Origin: Granulicella sp.
Lineage (GTDB): Bacteria > Acidobacteriota > Terriglobia > Terriglobales > Acidobacteriaceae
Assembly: GCA_025408425.1 (NCBI GenBank)
Contig: JANXYX010000043.1
Coordinates: forward strand, 62,001-126,000
DNA: 64,000 nucleotides
Direction: 5' to 3'
Part shown: piece by piece, positions 1-9,444 of the stretch
Layout of the letters: the number at the start of each line of letters is the position of its first letter
How positions within the stretch are numbered: position 1 is the stretch's first letter
The notes under the pieces: generated by a model
What the model was told of the DNA's origin: nothing
The model's database searches: none
Seen by the model: only the letters and a program-made list of their open reading frames with translations
Made by a program: the position numbers and the translations under genes

Positions 1-2
1 TC

Positions 3-1529
3 GCCGGCTTCCTCATATCTGCCCTCGGTGGTTCTCGCACCCAGATCGGCGGGCCCACCGGCGCCTTCGTCGTAATCGTTGCAGGCATCGTGGCAAAGTT
101 CGGCATCTCAGGCCTCTCCCTCGTCGCTCTTATGGCCGGAGTCATTCTGGTCATCATGGGCCTCACCGGTCTCGGCACCGCCGTCAAGTACATCCCTCGC
201 CCTGTCACCATTGGCTTCACCGGTGGCATTGCCCTCCTCATCGCGTCGACGCAGATCAAGGACTTCCTCGGCCTAAAAACTCCGCCCGTCCCCAGCGAGT
301 TCATTCCACGCATCAGCATGTTGATCCAGCACATCGGCACCACTCACTGGGAGACTGTCACTGTCGCGCTTGTTTCGCTCGCAACTATCCTCTTTTGGCC
401 AAGACTGACCAAACGAGTACCCGGTTCGATCGTAGCCCTGTCTCTCGCGACGGCGGCTACTGCACTCTTGCATCTTCCAATCGAAACGGTAGGCACCAAA
501 TTCGGAGGCATTCCTCATGGCTTCCCGCACTTTGCGTTGCCCGTCTTCCACGCCACTCATATTCTTCCGCTCCTACCGTCAGCCTTCACCGTCGCCATGC
601 TCGCCGCGGTCGAAAGCCTGCTCTCTGCCGTAGTCGCCGATGGCATGAGCGGAGATCATCACAACTCAAACGTCGAACTCGTTGCCCAGGGAGTTGCGAA
701 CATCGTCACACCCCTCTTCGGAGGAATTCCAGCCACCGGAGCGATAGCCCGAACGGCAACCAACATCAAGTCGGGGGCACTGACCCCAATGGCCGGGATG
801 ATCCACGCGCTCGTCCTGCTCGTGATCATCCTCATAGCAGCACCCTTGGTCAGCTTCGTCCCTCTCGCCTCACTTGCCGCCGTCCTCTTTGTCGTCGCTT
901 ACAACATGAGCGAGTGGCGCGAAATCGGCACCATTCTTCGCCTCTCCAAGACCGACATCGCCGTCTGGTTCACTACCTTCGCCCTCACCGTCTTCGCCGA
1001 TCTCACCGTCGCCGTCGGCGTCGGCATGGCACTCGCGGCACTGCTCTACATCTACCGCATCGCCGAAACCACCAGCGTCGCCCCCGTCACCGAGCAGTAC
1101 CTATTGGATGGCCAGGCCCACATTCTTCAGGACAAGGAGATTCCACCAAACGTAACCATCCTCCGCATCCACGGCCCATTTCTATTCGGCGCAACGGAAA
1201 AACTTATCGATGCCACCAAGGATCTCAATCAATTCGCACCTATTGTCATCCTTCGCTTGCGCAATATGACGGCACTCGACGCAACCGGAATCCACGCGCT
1301 GGAAGCATTTGCAGATCGGCTCCACAAAGCAGGAAAATTTCTTCTCCTCTGCGGTGCCAGAGATCAGCCAGCACGCCTCCTCGCTCAGTCGACATTCTCC
1401 AAACACCTTGGAACCGCCAATATCGTCCCCAACGTGCAGGCAGCCCTGGCACGCGCCGCCGAACTCAACGCCGAGTTCGATGGCGTCGCGCAGAATCTCG
1501 CCAGCGAAATCGTGCGCCACCCGCTGTAG
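3..1529 (+). CDS. SulP family anion transporter with STAS domain (5' partial)
   Basis: Inner-membrane SulP (SLC26-like) permease, probably carrying sulfate, bicarbonate or another small anion. The reading frame is already open at the window edge, so the N-terminus lies outside. The first visible residues carry the family signature GGSRTQIGGPTGAFVVIV, followed by many hydrophobic helices up to about window residue 350. A cytoplasmic STAS domain follows, from about residue 380 to 475, with the beta-alpha core around ILRLRNMTALDATGIHALE. The substrate cannot be told from sequence. The gene ends 71 bp before aroA on the same strand. Confidence 0.9.
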   Translation, partial: AGFLISALGGSRTQIGGPTGAFVVIVAGIVAKFGISGLSLVALMAGVILVIMGLTGLGTAVKYIPRPVTIGFTGGIALLIASTQIKDFLGLKTPPVPSEFIPRISMLIQHIGTTHWETVTVALVSLATILFWPRLTKRVPGSIVALSLATAATALLHLPIETVGTKFGGIPHGFPHFALPVFHATHILPLLPSAFTVAMLAAVESLLSAVVADGMSGDHHNSNVELVAQGVANIVTPLFGGIPATGAIARTATNIKSGALTPMAGMIHALVLLVIILIAAPLVSFVPLASLAAVLFVVAYNMSEWREIGTILRLSKTDIAVWFTTFALTVFADLTVAVGVGMALAALLYIYRIAETTSVAPVTEQYLLDGQAHILQDKEIPPNVTILRIHGPFLFGATEKLIDATKDLNQFAPIVILRLRNMTALDATGIHALEAFADRLHKAGKFLLLCGARDQPARLLAQSTFSKHLGTANIVPNVQAALARAAELNAEFDGVAQNLASEIVRHPL

Positions 1530-1600
1530 TCCACACCAAACTCATCAAATTAGTGCGCATCGCCCCCGGCAGCCCCTCACATGCCTTAAACTAGAAATCA

Positions 1601-2917
1601 ATGTCCACCCAAGTCATCCGCCCCGCACGCAACTTCCAGGGATCAGTCACTTTACCCGGCGACAAGTCCATCTCTCACCGTTACGCCATGCTCGCCGGAC
1701 TCGCCGAAGGAACCACGCGCCTCTCCAACTTCTCCACCGGCGCTGATCCCCACTCTTCCCTCGCCTGCATGGCTGCCCTCGGCGCACAGATCACCCACAC
1801 CGGCCACGGCCCCGCGCGCGTCATCGAAATCACCGGCACCGCTGGTAGCTTTATCCAGCCCGAGCACCCTCTCGACTGCGGAAACTCAGGCTCCACCATG
1901 CGCATGCTCGCTGGCCTCATCGCGCCCCATCCGCATCACTTCACCCTCATCGGCGACCACTCCCTCACCCTCCGTCCCATGGAGCGCATCCGCAAACCCC
2001 TCGCAGCCATGGGCGCAGAGATACATCTCACCGGCGGAGACGGAGCCCAGGGCGGACACGCCCCCATCACCATCAACGGCGGCCCACTCACTGCCATCGA
2101 CTTTGACACTCCCATTCCCAGCGCGCAGGTCAAAACCGCAGTCCTCTTCGCAGGCCTTCAGGCAAACGGCACCACCAGCCTCTCCGAGTCCGTCCGCACC
2201 CGTGATCACTCCGAGCACGCCCTCCGCGCCTTCGGTGCCAACCTCTACCGCAACGGTGACAGGCTCAGCATCCCCGGCCACCAGAAGCTTCGCGCCATCG
2301 ATGCCACCGTCCCCGGAGACCTATCCTCCGCCGCATTCTTCCTCTGCGCGGCACTCCTCTTTCCCGACTCCAACCTCATCCTCGACTCCATCGGCATGAA
2401 CCCCACTCGTGCTTCGCTGCTCGACGTCATCACCGCTCTCGGTGGAAAAATAAAAATCCTCAACGTCGAGGAGCACCACGGAGAACTCATCGGCACCATC
2501 CAGGTCACCACAGTCCCCGGTGGCTTCAAAGGGATGGAGATCGCCGGAGCACTCTCCGCCCAGATCATCGACGAGCTTCCCGTCCTCGCCGCCATCGCCC
2601 CTTACACCCGCGACGGCATCACCATCCGCGATGCCAAAGAACTCCGCGTCAAGGAGTCCGACCGCATTGCACTCGTCGCCCAGAACCTCAAAGCCATGGG
2701 TGCCACCCTCACCGAGCACGAGGACGGTCTCACCATCCCCGGCGGTCAGCAACTCCACGGTGCCGCAATCGACTCCGGCACCGACCACCGTATCGCCATG
2801 GCCTTCTCCATCGCTGCCCTCCGCGCCACCGGAGACACAGAGATCCACGGAGCCGAAGCCGCCGCCATCTCATTCCCCGAGTTCTTCTCCCACCTCGATG
2901 AACTCAGCCAGCGCTAA
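1601..2917 (+). CDS. aroA: 3-phosphoshikimate 1-carboxyvinyltransferase (EPSP synthase)
   Basis: Sixth step of the shikimate pathway: joins phosphoenolpyruvate to shikimate-3-phosphate in the cytosol. The protein has 438 residues, the usual length. Visible signatures are LPGDKSISHR near residue 20 (PEP/S3P-binding Lys), DCGNSGSTMRML near residue 90, and RVKESDRI near residue 350. No frameshift or gap is seen. It is followed at once by a convergent gene on the minus strand; a hairpin sits at the junction. Confidence 0.97.
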   Translation: MSTQVIRPARNFQGSVTLPGDKSISHRYAMLAGLAEGTTRLSNFSTGADPHSSLACMAALGAQITHTGHGPARVIEITGTAGSFIQPEHPLDCGNSGSTMRMLAGLIAPHPHHFTLIGDHSLTLRPMERIRKPLAAMGAEIHLTGGDGAQGGHAPITINGGPLTAIDFDTPIPSAQVKTAVLFAGLQANGTTSLSESVRTRDHSEHALRAFGANLYRNGDRLSIPGHQKLRAIDATVPGDLSSAAFFLCAALLFPDSNLILDSIGMNPTRASLLDVITALGGKIKILNVEEHHGELIGTIQVTTVPGGFKGMEIAGALSAQIIDELPVLAAIAPYTRDGITIRDAKELRVKESDRIALVAQNLKAMGATLTEHEDGLTIPGGQQLHGAAIDSGTDHRIAMAFSIAALRATGDTEIHGAEAAAISFPEFFSHLDELSQR

Positions 2918-2924
2918 AACCTCA

Positions 2925-2953
2925 ACGCGGTAGGGCCCAAATCCCTACCGCGT
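2925..2953. terminator. Hairpin between convergent aroA and GT9 gene
   Basis: Perfect 11-bp inverted repeat ACGCGGTAGGG / CCCTACCGCGT with a 7-nt loop. It overlaps the last codons of the minus-strand glycosyltransferase gene. There is no clear T-tract on either side, so a bidirectional terminator is plausible but not certain. Confidence 0.45.
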
Positions 2954-4066
2954 CGACCCCACCGGATACCGCCCCAGCAACTCCTCCAGCGCCCCCGTAA
3001 CCTCCGCCACACTCACTTCATCGATGATGTAGTCCGCCGGTGCACTAGCCATATCCAGATTCTTCAGAATCACAAACCGCGGATCATTCAGCGGCAGCCA
3101 CTCAATCGGCGGAGACCACGCTGGAGCAATGATCACCATCGGCAACCCTACCGCCCGCCCCAGATGCATCGTCCCCGTATCCAGCGTTACCCCGACATCG
3201 CTCAGCTTCAGCATCGCCGTCAACTGAGGGAGATTCGTCGCACCCGCCACACTCGCCGTCGCAAAACCCAATCCCTCGCGCAACTCATCAATCTTTGCAG
3301 CTTCACCCGCGGTCCCCACAAACACGATCTGCGCGCCATACCGCTCTCGCAGAAACTCCGCCACCGCCCGAAACCGCTCCACCCTCCAGCTCTTCCGCTG
3401 AGTCACGCTCGTCTGTGTCACAAAAATCGCAATCGGCCGCGCTAAATCCACTCCCAACTCCACCAGGCACTGCCGCGCAAACTCCACATCTGCATCCGCA
3501 TAGAAAACCTGTGGCTCAAAGTGCTGCGCCCCATACCCCAGCGCCTCAACAATCCGCAGATTATTCGCAATCTGGCTCATCGTCCGATCAAACTTCAGCG
3601 GCACCTCAAACAGCTCCGGAACCACCGTGAAGCCCACCCGCCGCGAAGCTCCGCTCAACACGGACTGCATCACAACCCGTGTCCGCTCATTCCCCGTCGA
3701 AGTCAGCGTCGCAAAGACCTGCCCGCGAAATGGATTCTGTGCTCGCAGCGAACGCACCGCCTCCCTCAAACCCTTGAACGGATTTGGTGTCTCCATCACC
3801 ACATCGACACCAGGATTCAGCCGAAAGATCTCCAGTGCCATCCCACTCGCCGCCACCGCAATCCGGCAATCCGGCACCGCCGCCCGCAAAGCAGGAATCA
3901 GCGGTGTCGCATGAATCACAGCTCCCAGCGCAGAGGGATGCAGTGGCAGCAGAAAATTCTTCACCTCACCCAACGGGCTAGCCGCAGCCTCACGCCCCCA
4001 AAGCGTCCGCTCCACCCGCGCCACCCCACCAAACACACCGCTCTTCACTCGCTCAGAAATCGTCAC
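2945..4066 (-). CDS. Glycosyltransferase family 9 (heptosyltransferase-like)
   Basis: 373-residue protein with the GT9 layout: an N-terminal Rossmann half containing LLPLHPSALGAVIHATPLIP, close to the usual GDVILTTPLL-type start, and a C-terminal donor-binding half with the LDTGTMHLGRAVGLPMV motif near residue 295, matching the family's D(S/T)GxxH signature. GT9 enzymes transfer heptose or other sugars onto lipopolysaccharide core or related glycans at the inner face of the inner membrane. It starts with GTG and lies 40 bp downstream of the bifunctional nuclease gene on the same strand. The acceptor is unknown. Confidence 0.85.
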   Translation of the reverse strand: MTISERVKSGVFGGVARVERTLWGREAAASPLGEVKNFLLPLHPSALGAVIHATPLIPALRAAVPDCRIAVAASGMALEIFRLNPGVDVVMETPNPFKGLREAVRSLRAQNPFRGQVFATLTSTGNERTRVVMQSVLSGASRRVGFTVVPELFEVPLKFDRTMSQIANNLRIVEALGYGAQHFEPQVFYADADVEFARQCLVELGVDLARPIAIFVTQTSVTQRKSWRVERFRAVAEFLRERYGAQIVFVGTAGEAAKIDELREGLGFATASVAGATNLPQLTAMLKLSDVGVTLDTGTMHLGRAVGLPMVIIAPAWSPPIEWLPLNDPRFVILKNLDMASAPADYIIDEVSVAEVTGALEELLGRYPVGSTR

Positions 4067-4106
4067 AGAATCCCGGCCTCACCCTCAAACGTCCACCCAA
4101 CCAGAC

Positions 4107-4631
4107 CTACATCTTGTACCGGCCCATCTCGTCGTCGTTCAGATTTTCCAACCATCTCCGCATCTCTTCCGCGTTGATGTTCTGTGGTCCACTCGCTGCC
4201 TGCTTCGAGTTCTCCAGCACCGTGCGATTCACATAAATCGGGCAATCCCACCGCAGAGCCAGCGCAATCGCATCCGACGGCCTCGCATCCATCGTCACTG
4301 CCTCGCCCGCCTGCTCCATCCAGATCACCGCATAAAACGTATCGTCGCGCAGTTCACTCACCACCACCTTCTGCACCTGTGCCCCCAGCCCCCGAGCCAT
4401 GTTCTGCAGCAGATCATGCGTCATAGGACGCGGCGTGGCTGTCTTCTCCAGCTCCAGCGCAATTGCATTCGCCTCAAAGATCCCCACCCAGATCGGCAGC
4501 ACCGTATCGCTGCCTACATCTTTCAGAACCACAATCGGCATATTCGTCACCGGGTCCATCATCAACCCGCGAATCTCCATCTCGATCTCATCCGAGCTGT
4601 GCACCGCGCGAGTTTGAGTCGGCGTAATCAT
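4107..4631 (-). CDS. Bifunctional nuclease family protein (DUF151/BFN)
   Basis: 174-residue protein of the BFN/DUF151 family. Conserved features are the N-terminal IxGLMMDPVTNMPIVVLKD strand, LPIWVGIFEANAIALELE near residue 45, and MDARPSDAIALALR near residue 122. Plant relatives have DNase/RNase activity; the bacterial role is poorly defined. It is placed 3 bp downstream of miaB, so the two are surely co-transcribed, and this pairing hints at an RNA-related role (inference). Confidence 0.85.
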   Translation of the reverse strand: MITPTQTRAVHSSDEIEMEIRGLMMDPVTNMPIVVLKDVGSDTVLPIWVGIFEANAIALELEKTATPRPMTHDLLQNMARGLGAQVQKVVVSELRDDTFYAVIWMEQAGEAVTMDARPSDAIALALRWDCPIYVNRTVLENSKQAASGPQNINAEEMRRWLENLNDDEMGRYKM

Positions 4632-4634
4632 CGG

Positions 4635-6029
4635 CTAATTCAGCACCACAAACTGCGGTTGACGAATCACAGGCACTAGCGGCAGAGCATCCGGATCAAC
4701 CGGCAGCGCCTCACCCACCAGGCAATTCGGCAGCGTCTTCGTAATCCTCACCGGAACATAGCTCCCAACCGGTGGCAGCGCCTCATAGCCCGAACCACTC
4801 AGATCGACAGTAAAGTTCACCGTCTTGTTCTGCGTACTCCGTCCTACAACCTGCATCCGCGCCATGTTGTGGCTCTCCACCATGCACTCCTGCACCTCAT
4901 TCAGATGCCGCCCATAGTGTTCGCGCTGTATCTCCCGTTGCCGATCCATCAAAATCCGCAGCCGCTCCGTCTTCACTTCATCCGGAATACTGTCAGCCAT
5001 ATGTACCGCTGGAGTATTCGGCCGCGGCGAAAACTTGAACGCGAACACCGCGTCATACTTCACCGCATCCAGCAGAGTAATCGTCTCTTCGAAATCGGCG
5101 TCCGTCTCTCCCGGGAACCCCACAATCATATCGCTCGTAATGCTGATGTCCCGCTTCGCGCCATGGATCCAGCTCATCCGCTCCAGGTACCACTCCCGCG
5201 TATACTCCCGCGCCATCGCCTTCAGCACCGCACTCGAACCCGACTGCACTGGCAGATGAATATGGTCACACAGCGTAGGCGTAGCATCGATCGCCTCGAC
5301 AATATCGCGCGTAAAGTCACGAGGATGCGAAGTCGTAAACCGCACCCGCTTCACTCCTTCAATCTCGCCCACCGCCACCAGCAACTCCGCAAACGACATC
5401 CGCCCCGAAGGGTCCCGGTACGAGTTCACATTCTGCCCCAGAAACTGGATCTCTGTGAACCCCATATCCGCCATCTTCCGCGCCTCAACCAGCACCGAAG
5501 CAGCAGTCCTCGACCGCTCCTTGCCCCGCGTATAAGGCACCACGCAGTAGGCGCAAAACTTGTCGCACCCTTCAATAATCGTGATGTACCCACGGTGCGG
5601 ATTCGACCGCGCGGTAAACTCCGTCTCAAACGTCAGATCCGTCTGCCGGTCATCCAGCCCCGTTATCCGAGTCTCTCCCAACTCCAGCCGAGCCAGCATC
5701 TCCGGCAGGTTCCGATAGCTCGCCGAACCCGCCACCAGCGACACATAGGGAGCCTTCTCAAAGATCTTCTCCCCCTCCTGCTGCGCCACGCACCCGATCA
5801 CGGCAAACCGCTTGCCCTCACCCTGCAGCTTCTTGTACTCATTCAGCCGGTGAAACACCTTCTGCTCGGCCTTATCCCGAATCGAACAGGTGTTATACAG
5901 AATCAGCCCCGCCTCCGCCTCATCCTGCACCTGCGCATACCCCTGCTGCTCCAGCGTCCCAATCACCTTCTCGGAGTCATGGGCATTCATCTGACAGCCA
6001 AACGTCTCGATATAAAAAGTCTTACTCAC
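4635..6029 (-). CDS. miaB: tRNA-2-methylthio-N6-dimethylallyladenosine synthase
   Basis: Radical-SAM methylthiotransferase acting on i6A37 of tRNAs that read UNN codons. Domains in order: UPF0004 with three cluster Cys (FGCQMN, NTCSIRD, GCVAQQ), radical SAM with CDKFCAYC, and a C-terminal TRAM region. I chose GTG at 6029 (VSKTFYIETFGCQ, 464 residues), which matches the family N-terminus. The frame stays open upstream to 6143, but those 38 extra codons run through a dispersed repeat (KGEKQILRCAKDDN is its translation), so they are not part of the protein. It heads the miaB - BFN - GT9 operon. Confidence 0.95.
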   Translation of the reverse strand: MSKTFYIETFGCQMNAHDSEKVIGTLEQQGYAQVQDEAEAGLILYNTCSIRDKAEQKVFHRLNEYKKLQGEGKRFAVIGCVAQQEGEKIFEKAPYVSLVAGSASYRNLPEMLARLELGETRITGLDDRQTDLTFETEFTARSNPHRGYITIIEGCDKFCAYCVVPYTRGKERSRTAASVLVEARKMADMGFTEIQFLGQNVNSYRDPSGRMSFAELLVAVGEIEGVKRVRFTTSHPRDFTRDIVEAIDATPTLCDHIHLPVQSGSSAVLKAMAREYTREWYLERMSWIHGAKRDISITSDMIVGFPGETDADFEETITLLDAVKYDAVFAFKFSPRPNTPAVHMADSIPDEVKTERLRILMDRQREIQREHYGRHLNEVQECMVESHNMARMQVVGRSTQNKTVNFTVDLSGSGYEALPPVGSYVPVRITKTLPNCLVGEALPVDPDALPLVPVIRQPQFVVLN

Positions 6030-6958
6030 CCCACCAGTATATCGCCCGGAATCAAGCCCCAACTCTCCAACATTGTCATCCTTCGCGCAGCGGAGGATCT
6101 GCTTCTCGCCCTTGCACTTGCCGTTGTTTGCCCTTGCCGACATCCTGACCCTGAGCTTGTCGGAGCGGAATTACCCCGACGAAGCCTAACTCCCACAACC
6201 GCTCGAACCTTTCCACCCACGCGCCTCCGCCTTTGCAGTTGCCCTTGCATTTGCTCTGCCACTCGCCCTTGCCGTTGCACTTGCTTCTGAGATAGGTCCC
6301 GGCTTCAGCCCGGACACCCAATCCCATCCAAAACTCCGGGCTTTAGCCCAATCCTTTCCACCCAAACGCCCGCCCTCGCCGTTGCTCTTGTCTTGGCTTC
6401 TGAGATAGGTCCGGGCTTCAGCCCGGACATTCAGGGACAGTCGAAAATACGGGCTTTAGCCCCTGAGATATGCCTTCTTATGCCGTCCCACCCCATTGTC
6501 ATCCTTCGCGCAGCGGAGGATCTGCTTCTCGCCTTGGCTGTTGTCTGTTCTCGCCCCAAACCAATTGCAAACACTTGTCATCCTGAGCGCAGCGGAGAAT
6601 CTGCTTCTCTCCTTGGCTTTGTCTTTCTCGCCCCAAACCAATTACAAACACTTGTCATCCTGAGCGCAGCGAAGGACCCCGACGAACCCCAACTCACCCC
6701 AACCGCCCAATCCTTTCCACCCAAACGCCCGCCCTTGCCGTTACTCTTGTCTTGGCTTCTGAGATAGGTCCGGGCTTAAGCCCGGACACCCCAAACCATC
6801 CAAAACCGGGCTTTAGCCCCCGGGATATGCCTCCCGTCCCGCTCCATCGCTCCGTAATCGTCCACTCAAGAGAATTATGATCCCGCTTAAGGGCACGGCT
6901 TCAGCCGTGCCGCAAACACATCCCACCACGGGCTTCAGCCCCTGAGGTATGCCTTCTT
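6030..6958. repeat. Mosaic of two dispersed short repeat families
   Basis: This 0.9-kb stretch has no credible gene except where the last repeat enters the next one. Family A has the core GTCATCCTTCGCGCAGCGG and is seen at 6072-6110, 6495-6533, 6574-6613, 6651-6680 and 6974-7012. Family B carries hairpins such as TCCGGGCTTCAGCCCGGA and a second CGGGCTTTAGCCC element, seen at about 6287-6352, 6400-6475, 6759-6831 and 6890-6953. A segment of about 80 bp (near 6349-6432) recurs almost exactly 359 bp later. Within the A copies there is a 77-bp tandem duplication (6552 and 6629). These resemble the extragenic repeats that give spurious 'HPERSEES' peptides in acidobacterial annotations. Confidence 0.85.
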
Positions 6959-7321
6959 ATGCCGTCCCACTCCATTGTCATCCTTCGCGAAGCGGAGGAT
7001 CTGCTTCGCGCCGCCCAAATATCCCCCGCATATAAAATCGCACGCATCCTCAGCCACCACCTCGGCGTGGACGTAGAGCCCGATTCCAGCGCCTGCTTCG
7101 GCGACAAGGATGTGGAACTCGCCCGATGGGCTATCGCGAACTCTCCCTGGGCCGACAAGCTGCGGCAGGCGGAGGACGTGACTGGCTTCTTCTCCGACAA
7201 CTTCTCGGCTATCAAGCGAGACATGGATAGGTACGCGGGTGAACCGGAGGACGGGAGCCATTCTGAACAGCGTTCAGTCGCACAAATGACTGGACGCCGT
7301 GCCATCCTGATGAAAGCATGA
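6959..7321 (+). CDS. Unknown small protein whose start lies inside a repeat
   Basis: 120-codon frame that I do not recognise. The first 19 residues (IVILREAEDLLRA region) are the translation of a family-A repeat, so the true start could instead be a downstream GTG near 7066. The rest is hydrophilic, containing DNFSAIKRDMDRYAG. Reality is supported by strongly G/C-ending codons in this frame, which the opposing frame lacks, and by an ATGA overlap with the next gene at 7318-7321. Translational coupling to that membrane protein is the only functional hint. Confidence 0.5.
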   Translation: MPSHSIVILREAEDLLRAAQISPAYKIARILSHHLGVDVEPDSSACFGDKDVELARWAIANSPWADKLRQAEDVTGFFSDNFSAIKRDMDRYAGEPEDGSHSEQRSVAQMTGRRAILMKA

Positions 7322-8532
7322 GCGTTATGCGTACATTGCTGGACCTGTCGAAGCGCATCCGTGCGTCAATTTGCCGAAGTACAACTAAACTAAGGACGAT
7401 TCCACGAAGACATCCAAAGGCCCTCTGGGTGTCAGTTAGCGCACTCACTATTGGCGGGATTGTGGCCACCCGGCACTACTGGAGGCCTGTCTTAGCTCGG
7501 GCTTCTTCTCGGGTAGGCAACTACGTCTTACAGTTCGTACCAAACCATTCCCACCTCGCTCGAATCCTACACGTTGTTCTGGATGTGGTTCCTGATGCCG
7601 TACCGCTGATTCTGGCGCTCGCAGGCCTCGGCTATTGCATGCCAAGACTGATCAAATCTATCGAGGAAAGTAGAAGCCTTCGAATAACCCTGATGTGTAC
7701 TTTCTTGGTGTGCGGGGTAGTAGCAATCCTGGTGAACGCTGTGAACCGGGAGGACCAAGAGCACGAGAAGGATCACCAAGAAGAGAGGTTTGGAGCACTA
7801 GGGACTTCGGTTGATCAGATACTCAAGTTTCTTGTATCCAAATCATCAGTAGCTCCGACCGAAGCTGAACGGCGGTATCTGATTGAGAAGGCGCTTCGAG
7901 ATGACTTCATTCGATCGCACGATCCAATCGATCCAGAAATCCTGGCTGGGACCAAGATGCCCCCGGAAACATGGATGAACCAACGCCTTGCTCAACTTGG
8001 AGAGAAGTGGAAGATCGCGGATGCTCCAAAGGCCCCCCTCTCAGGTACTCCGTTAGCCTTAGGGGAGCCGTCACTACCGCATGACTTCCTCTTGGACGAA
8101 GCTGATCAGCAACTGTATGTGTGTCAGTCGTTCCTCCGGCACTCAGAGCGCAGGAAGAACGCACCTTATGGTGCAGGCGGCCCGATCGAAGAAGATAGGT
8201 CAAAGATGCTGCACTTCGATCCCAGCGGATTGCCTCCCGGAGCGGCTGACAGAATACGCAATGGCTACCAGTCGAGCATAGATAGGATGGAGGCCTCGTT
8301 TTCAAGTAGAGAGATGGCCATCTGGGATAAGACATATGGCCAGGGTTTCGATTCAACTCTCATGAAGCTGCTTGAAGCAACCTCCAACGACTACACCGAC
8401 TTCTTCACTCAACACCCCACTAACCTAAAGAACCTTGCGAGCATGTGCAAATACTATAGCTTCCTGATCCCCAAGTACCGCGATCAGCTCATCAAGGAGG
8501 GGCAGCTTACAACACCCGATAAAGCTCGTTGA
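7318..8532 (+). CDS. Unknown three-helix membrane protein
   Basis: 404-residue protein that I do not recognise. Three likely membrane helices lie at about residues 35-55 (LWVSVSALTIGGIVA), 87-110 (VPLILALAGLGYCM) and 122-142 (ITLMCTFLVCGVVAILV). A charged hydrophilic region of about 260 residues follows, probably cytoplasmic or periplasmic, rich in Asp/Glu/Lys and without obvious catalytic motifs. It overlaps the preceding small gene by 4 nt. Codon third positions are less C-rich than in aroA or recJ, which fits accessory DNA. It sits between the repeat mosaic and two tRNA genes. Confidence 0.7.
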   Translation: MSVMRTLLDLSKRIRASICRSTTKLRTIPRRHPKALWVSVSALTIGGIVATRHYWRPVLARASSRVGNYVLQFVPNHSHLARILHVVLDVVPDAVPLILALAGLGYCMPRLIKSIEESRSLRITLMCTFLVCGVVAILVNAVNREDQEHEKDHQEERFGALGTSVDQILKFLVSKSSVAPTEAERRYLIEKALRDDFIRSHDPIDPEILAGTKMPPETWMNQRLAQLGEKWKIADAPKAPLSGTPLALGEPSLPHDFLLDEADQQLYVCQSFLRHSERRKNAPYGAGGPIEEDRSKMLHFDPSGLPPGAADRIRNGYQSSIDRMEASFSSREMAIWDKTYGQGFDSTLMKLLEATSNDYTDFFTQHPTNLKNLASMCKYYSFLIPKYRDQLIKEGQLTTPDKAR

Positions 8533-8787
8533 TGCTGACGTGAATGGGGATTTTGGAGGAAGCCCGGACCAACGTCATGACAGCCTGCGCCGCAGGAACT
8601 GGCCTTGGGGGGTCCAGTCCGGGGTTCAACTGCGTCTTTATGCTGCCCCAGAACCCACCGATTTGGTCGGAGAATGGTAATACGCTGCACAGTAATGCAT
8701 AAGTATGGAGTGCAGCCGAGCGCTTTTGAACCCCCGTTCGTTTATCGCTCAACTCTAGGAGGCAATTCTCTCGTAAGTCCTTTATTT

Positions 8788-8864
8788 TGGTAGCGCCACC
8801 GGGGCTCGAACCCGGACTCTCAGCCTTGAAAGGGCCGCGTGTTAACCAGTTACACCATGGCGCC
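8788..8864 (-). tRNA. tRNA-Glu (UUC)
   Basis: 77 nt including encoded CCA. The acceptor arm is GGCGCCA paired with TGGCGCT-type 3' strand, the anticodon loop is CTTTCAA with anticodon TTC, and the T-arm is GGGTTCGAGCCCC. It forms a tandem pair with a second tRNA-Glu 82 bp upstream in transcription order. The 255 bp between it and the preceding protein gene show no recognisable feature. Confidence 0.95.
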
Positions 8865-8946
8865 GTACACACACAAAAACATCCCACTACTTCACTATAT
8901 GCCGTCTGCAGCTCTCAAGCTGAAAATCAGAGGAAGGAAGAAGATT

Positions 8947-9023
8947 TGGTAGCGTTACCGGGGCTCGAACCCGGACTCTTCGCCTTGAGAGGGCGACGTG
9001 TTAACCAGTTACACCATAACGCC
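8947..9023 (-). tRNA. tRNA-Glu (CUC)
   Basis: 77 nt including encoded CCA, same fold as its neighbour. The anticodon loop is CTCTCAA with anticodon CTC, reading GAG. D- and T-arms are nearly identical to the UUC copy, which points to duplication followed by anticodon change. Confidence 0.95.
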
Positions 9024-9444
9024 AAACCATTGTCAGCACAGGAGAAAAGATGCCCTCAAGGCCACTCTCATGAGTATAGCAAGGACCACGCCTCTAACTC
9101 AAGTCGCAACAGCCTCACCCGCATCTTCTTCCATCACTCAATCTTCAACAAACGATCTTAGCCTCCCCAGCGCCTCGTCCCACTGCTCCGACACCAGCCC
9201 TATGTACTCAATCACGCAACCGTTTAGTTGCCATTCGTGGCAAACCAAAACCACACTCTAAATGATCCTCCCACTTGACAAAACCACCCGGCCAGATGCA
9301 CAAAGACCCGGCTTTACCCAAGCCGGGTCATGGCTAAATCCTCTTTAGCCCAAACCGAAGTCCGAAGCTAAAGCCTCTATTTCGAATACTTTGCACACTT
9401 TTGACGGGGTGGGGGATACCTGCACCAAACTCCCGAAACCGCTC
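9024..9444. other. Gene-free stretch before the DUF507 pair
   Basis: 421 bp without a credible reading frame. The only clear element is the hairpin at 9305-9329, described separately. The plus-strand frames here begin inside the tRNA complement and have no protein-like composition. Confidence 0.6.
9305..9329 (-). terminator. Intrinsic terminator-like hairpin downstream of the DUF507 genes
   Basis: Perfect 10-bp stem GACCCGGCTT / AAGCCGGGTC with a 5-nt loop. On the minus strand it is followed by a short TTTG run. Its place 115 bp after the DUF507 stop fits termination of that operon. Confidence 0.6.

Noticed and set aside
4869-6290. Long plus-strand frame (over 470 codons) antisense to miaB
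   Set aside because: Arg/His/Pro-rich shadow of a well-supported gene; similar long antisense frames occur opposite the SulP, hpnJ, adaptor and beta-helix genes and are typical of GC-rich DNA.
6935-7261. Opposing minus-strand reading frame across the small unknown gene
   Set aside because: Its codon third positions show no G/C preference, while the plus frame does, and it ends in repeat-derived sequence.
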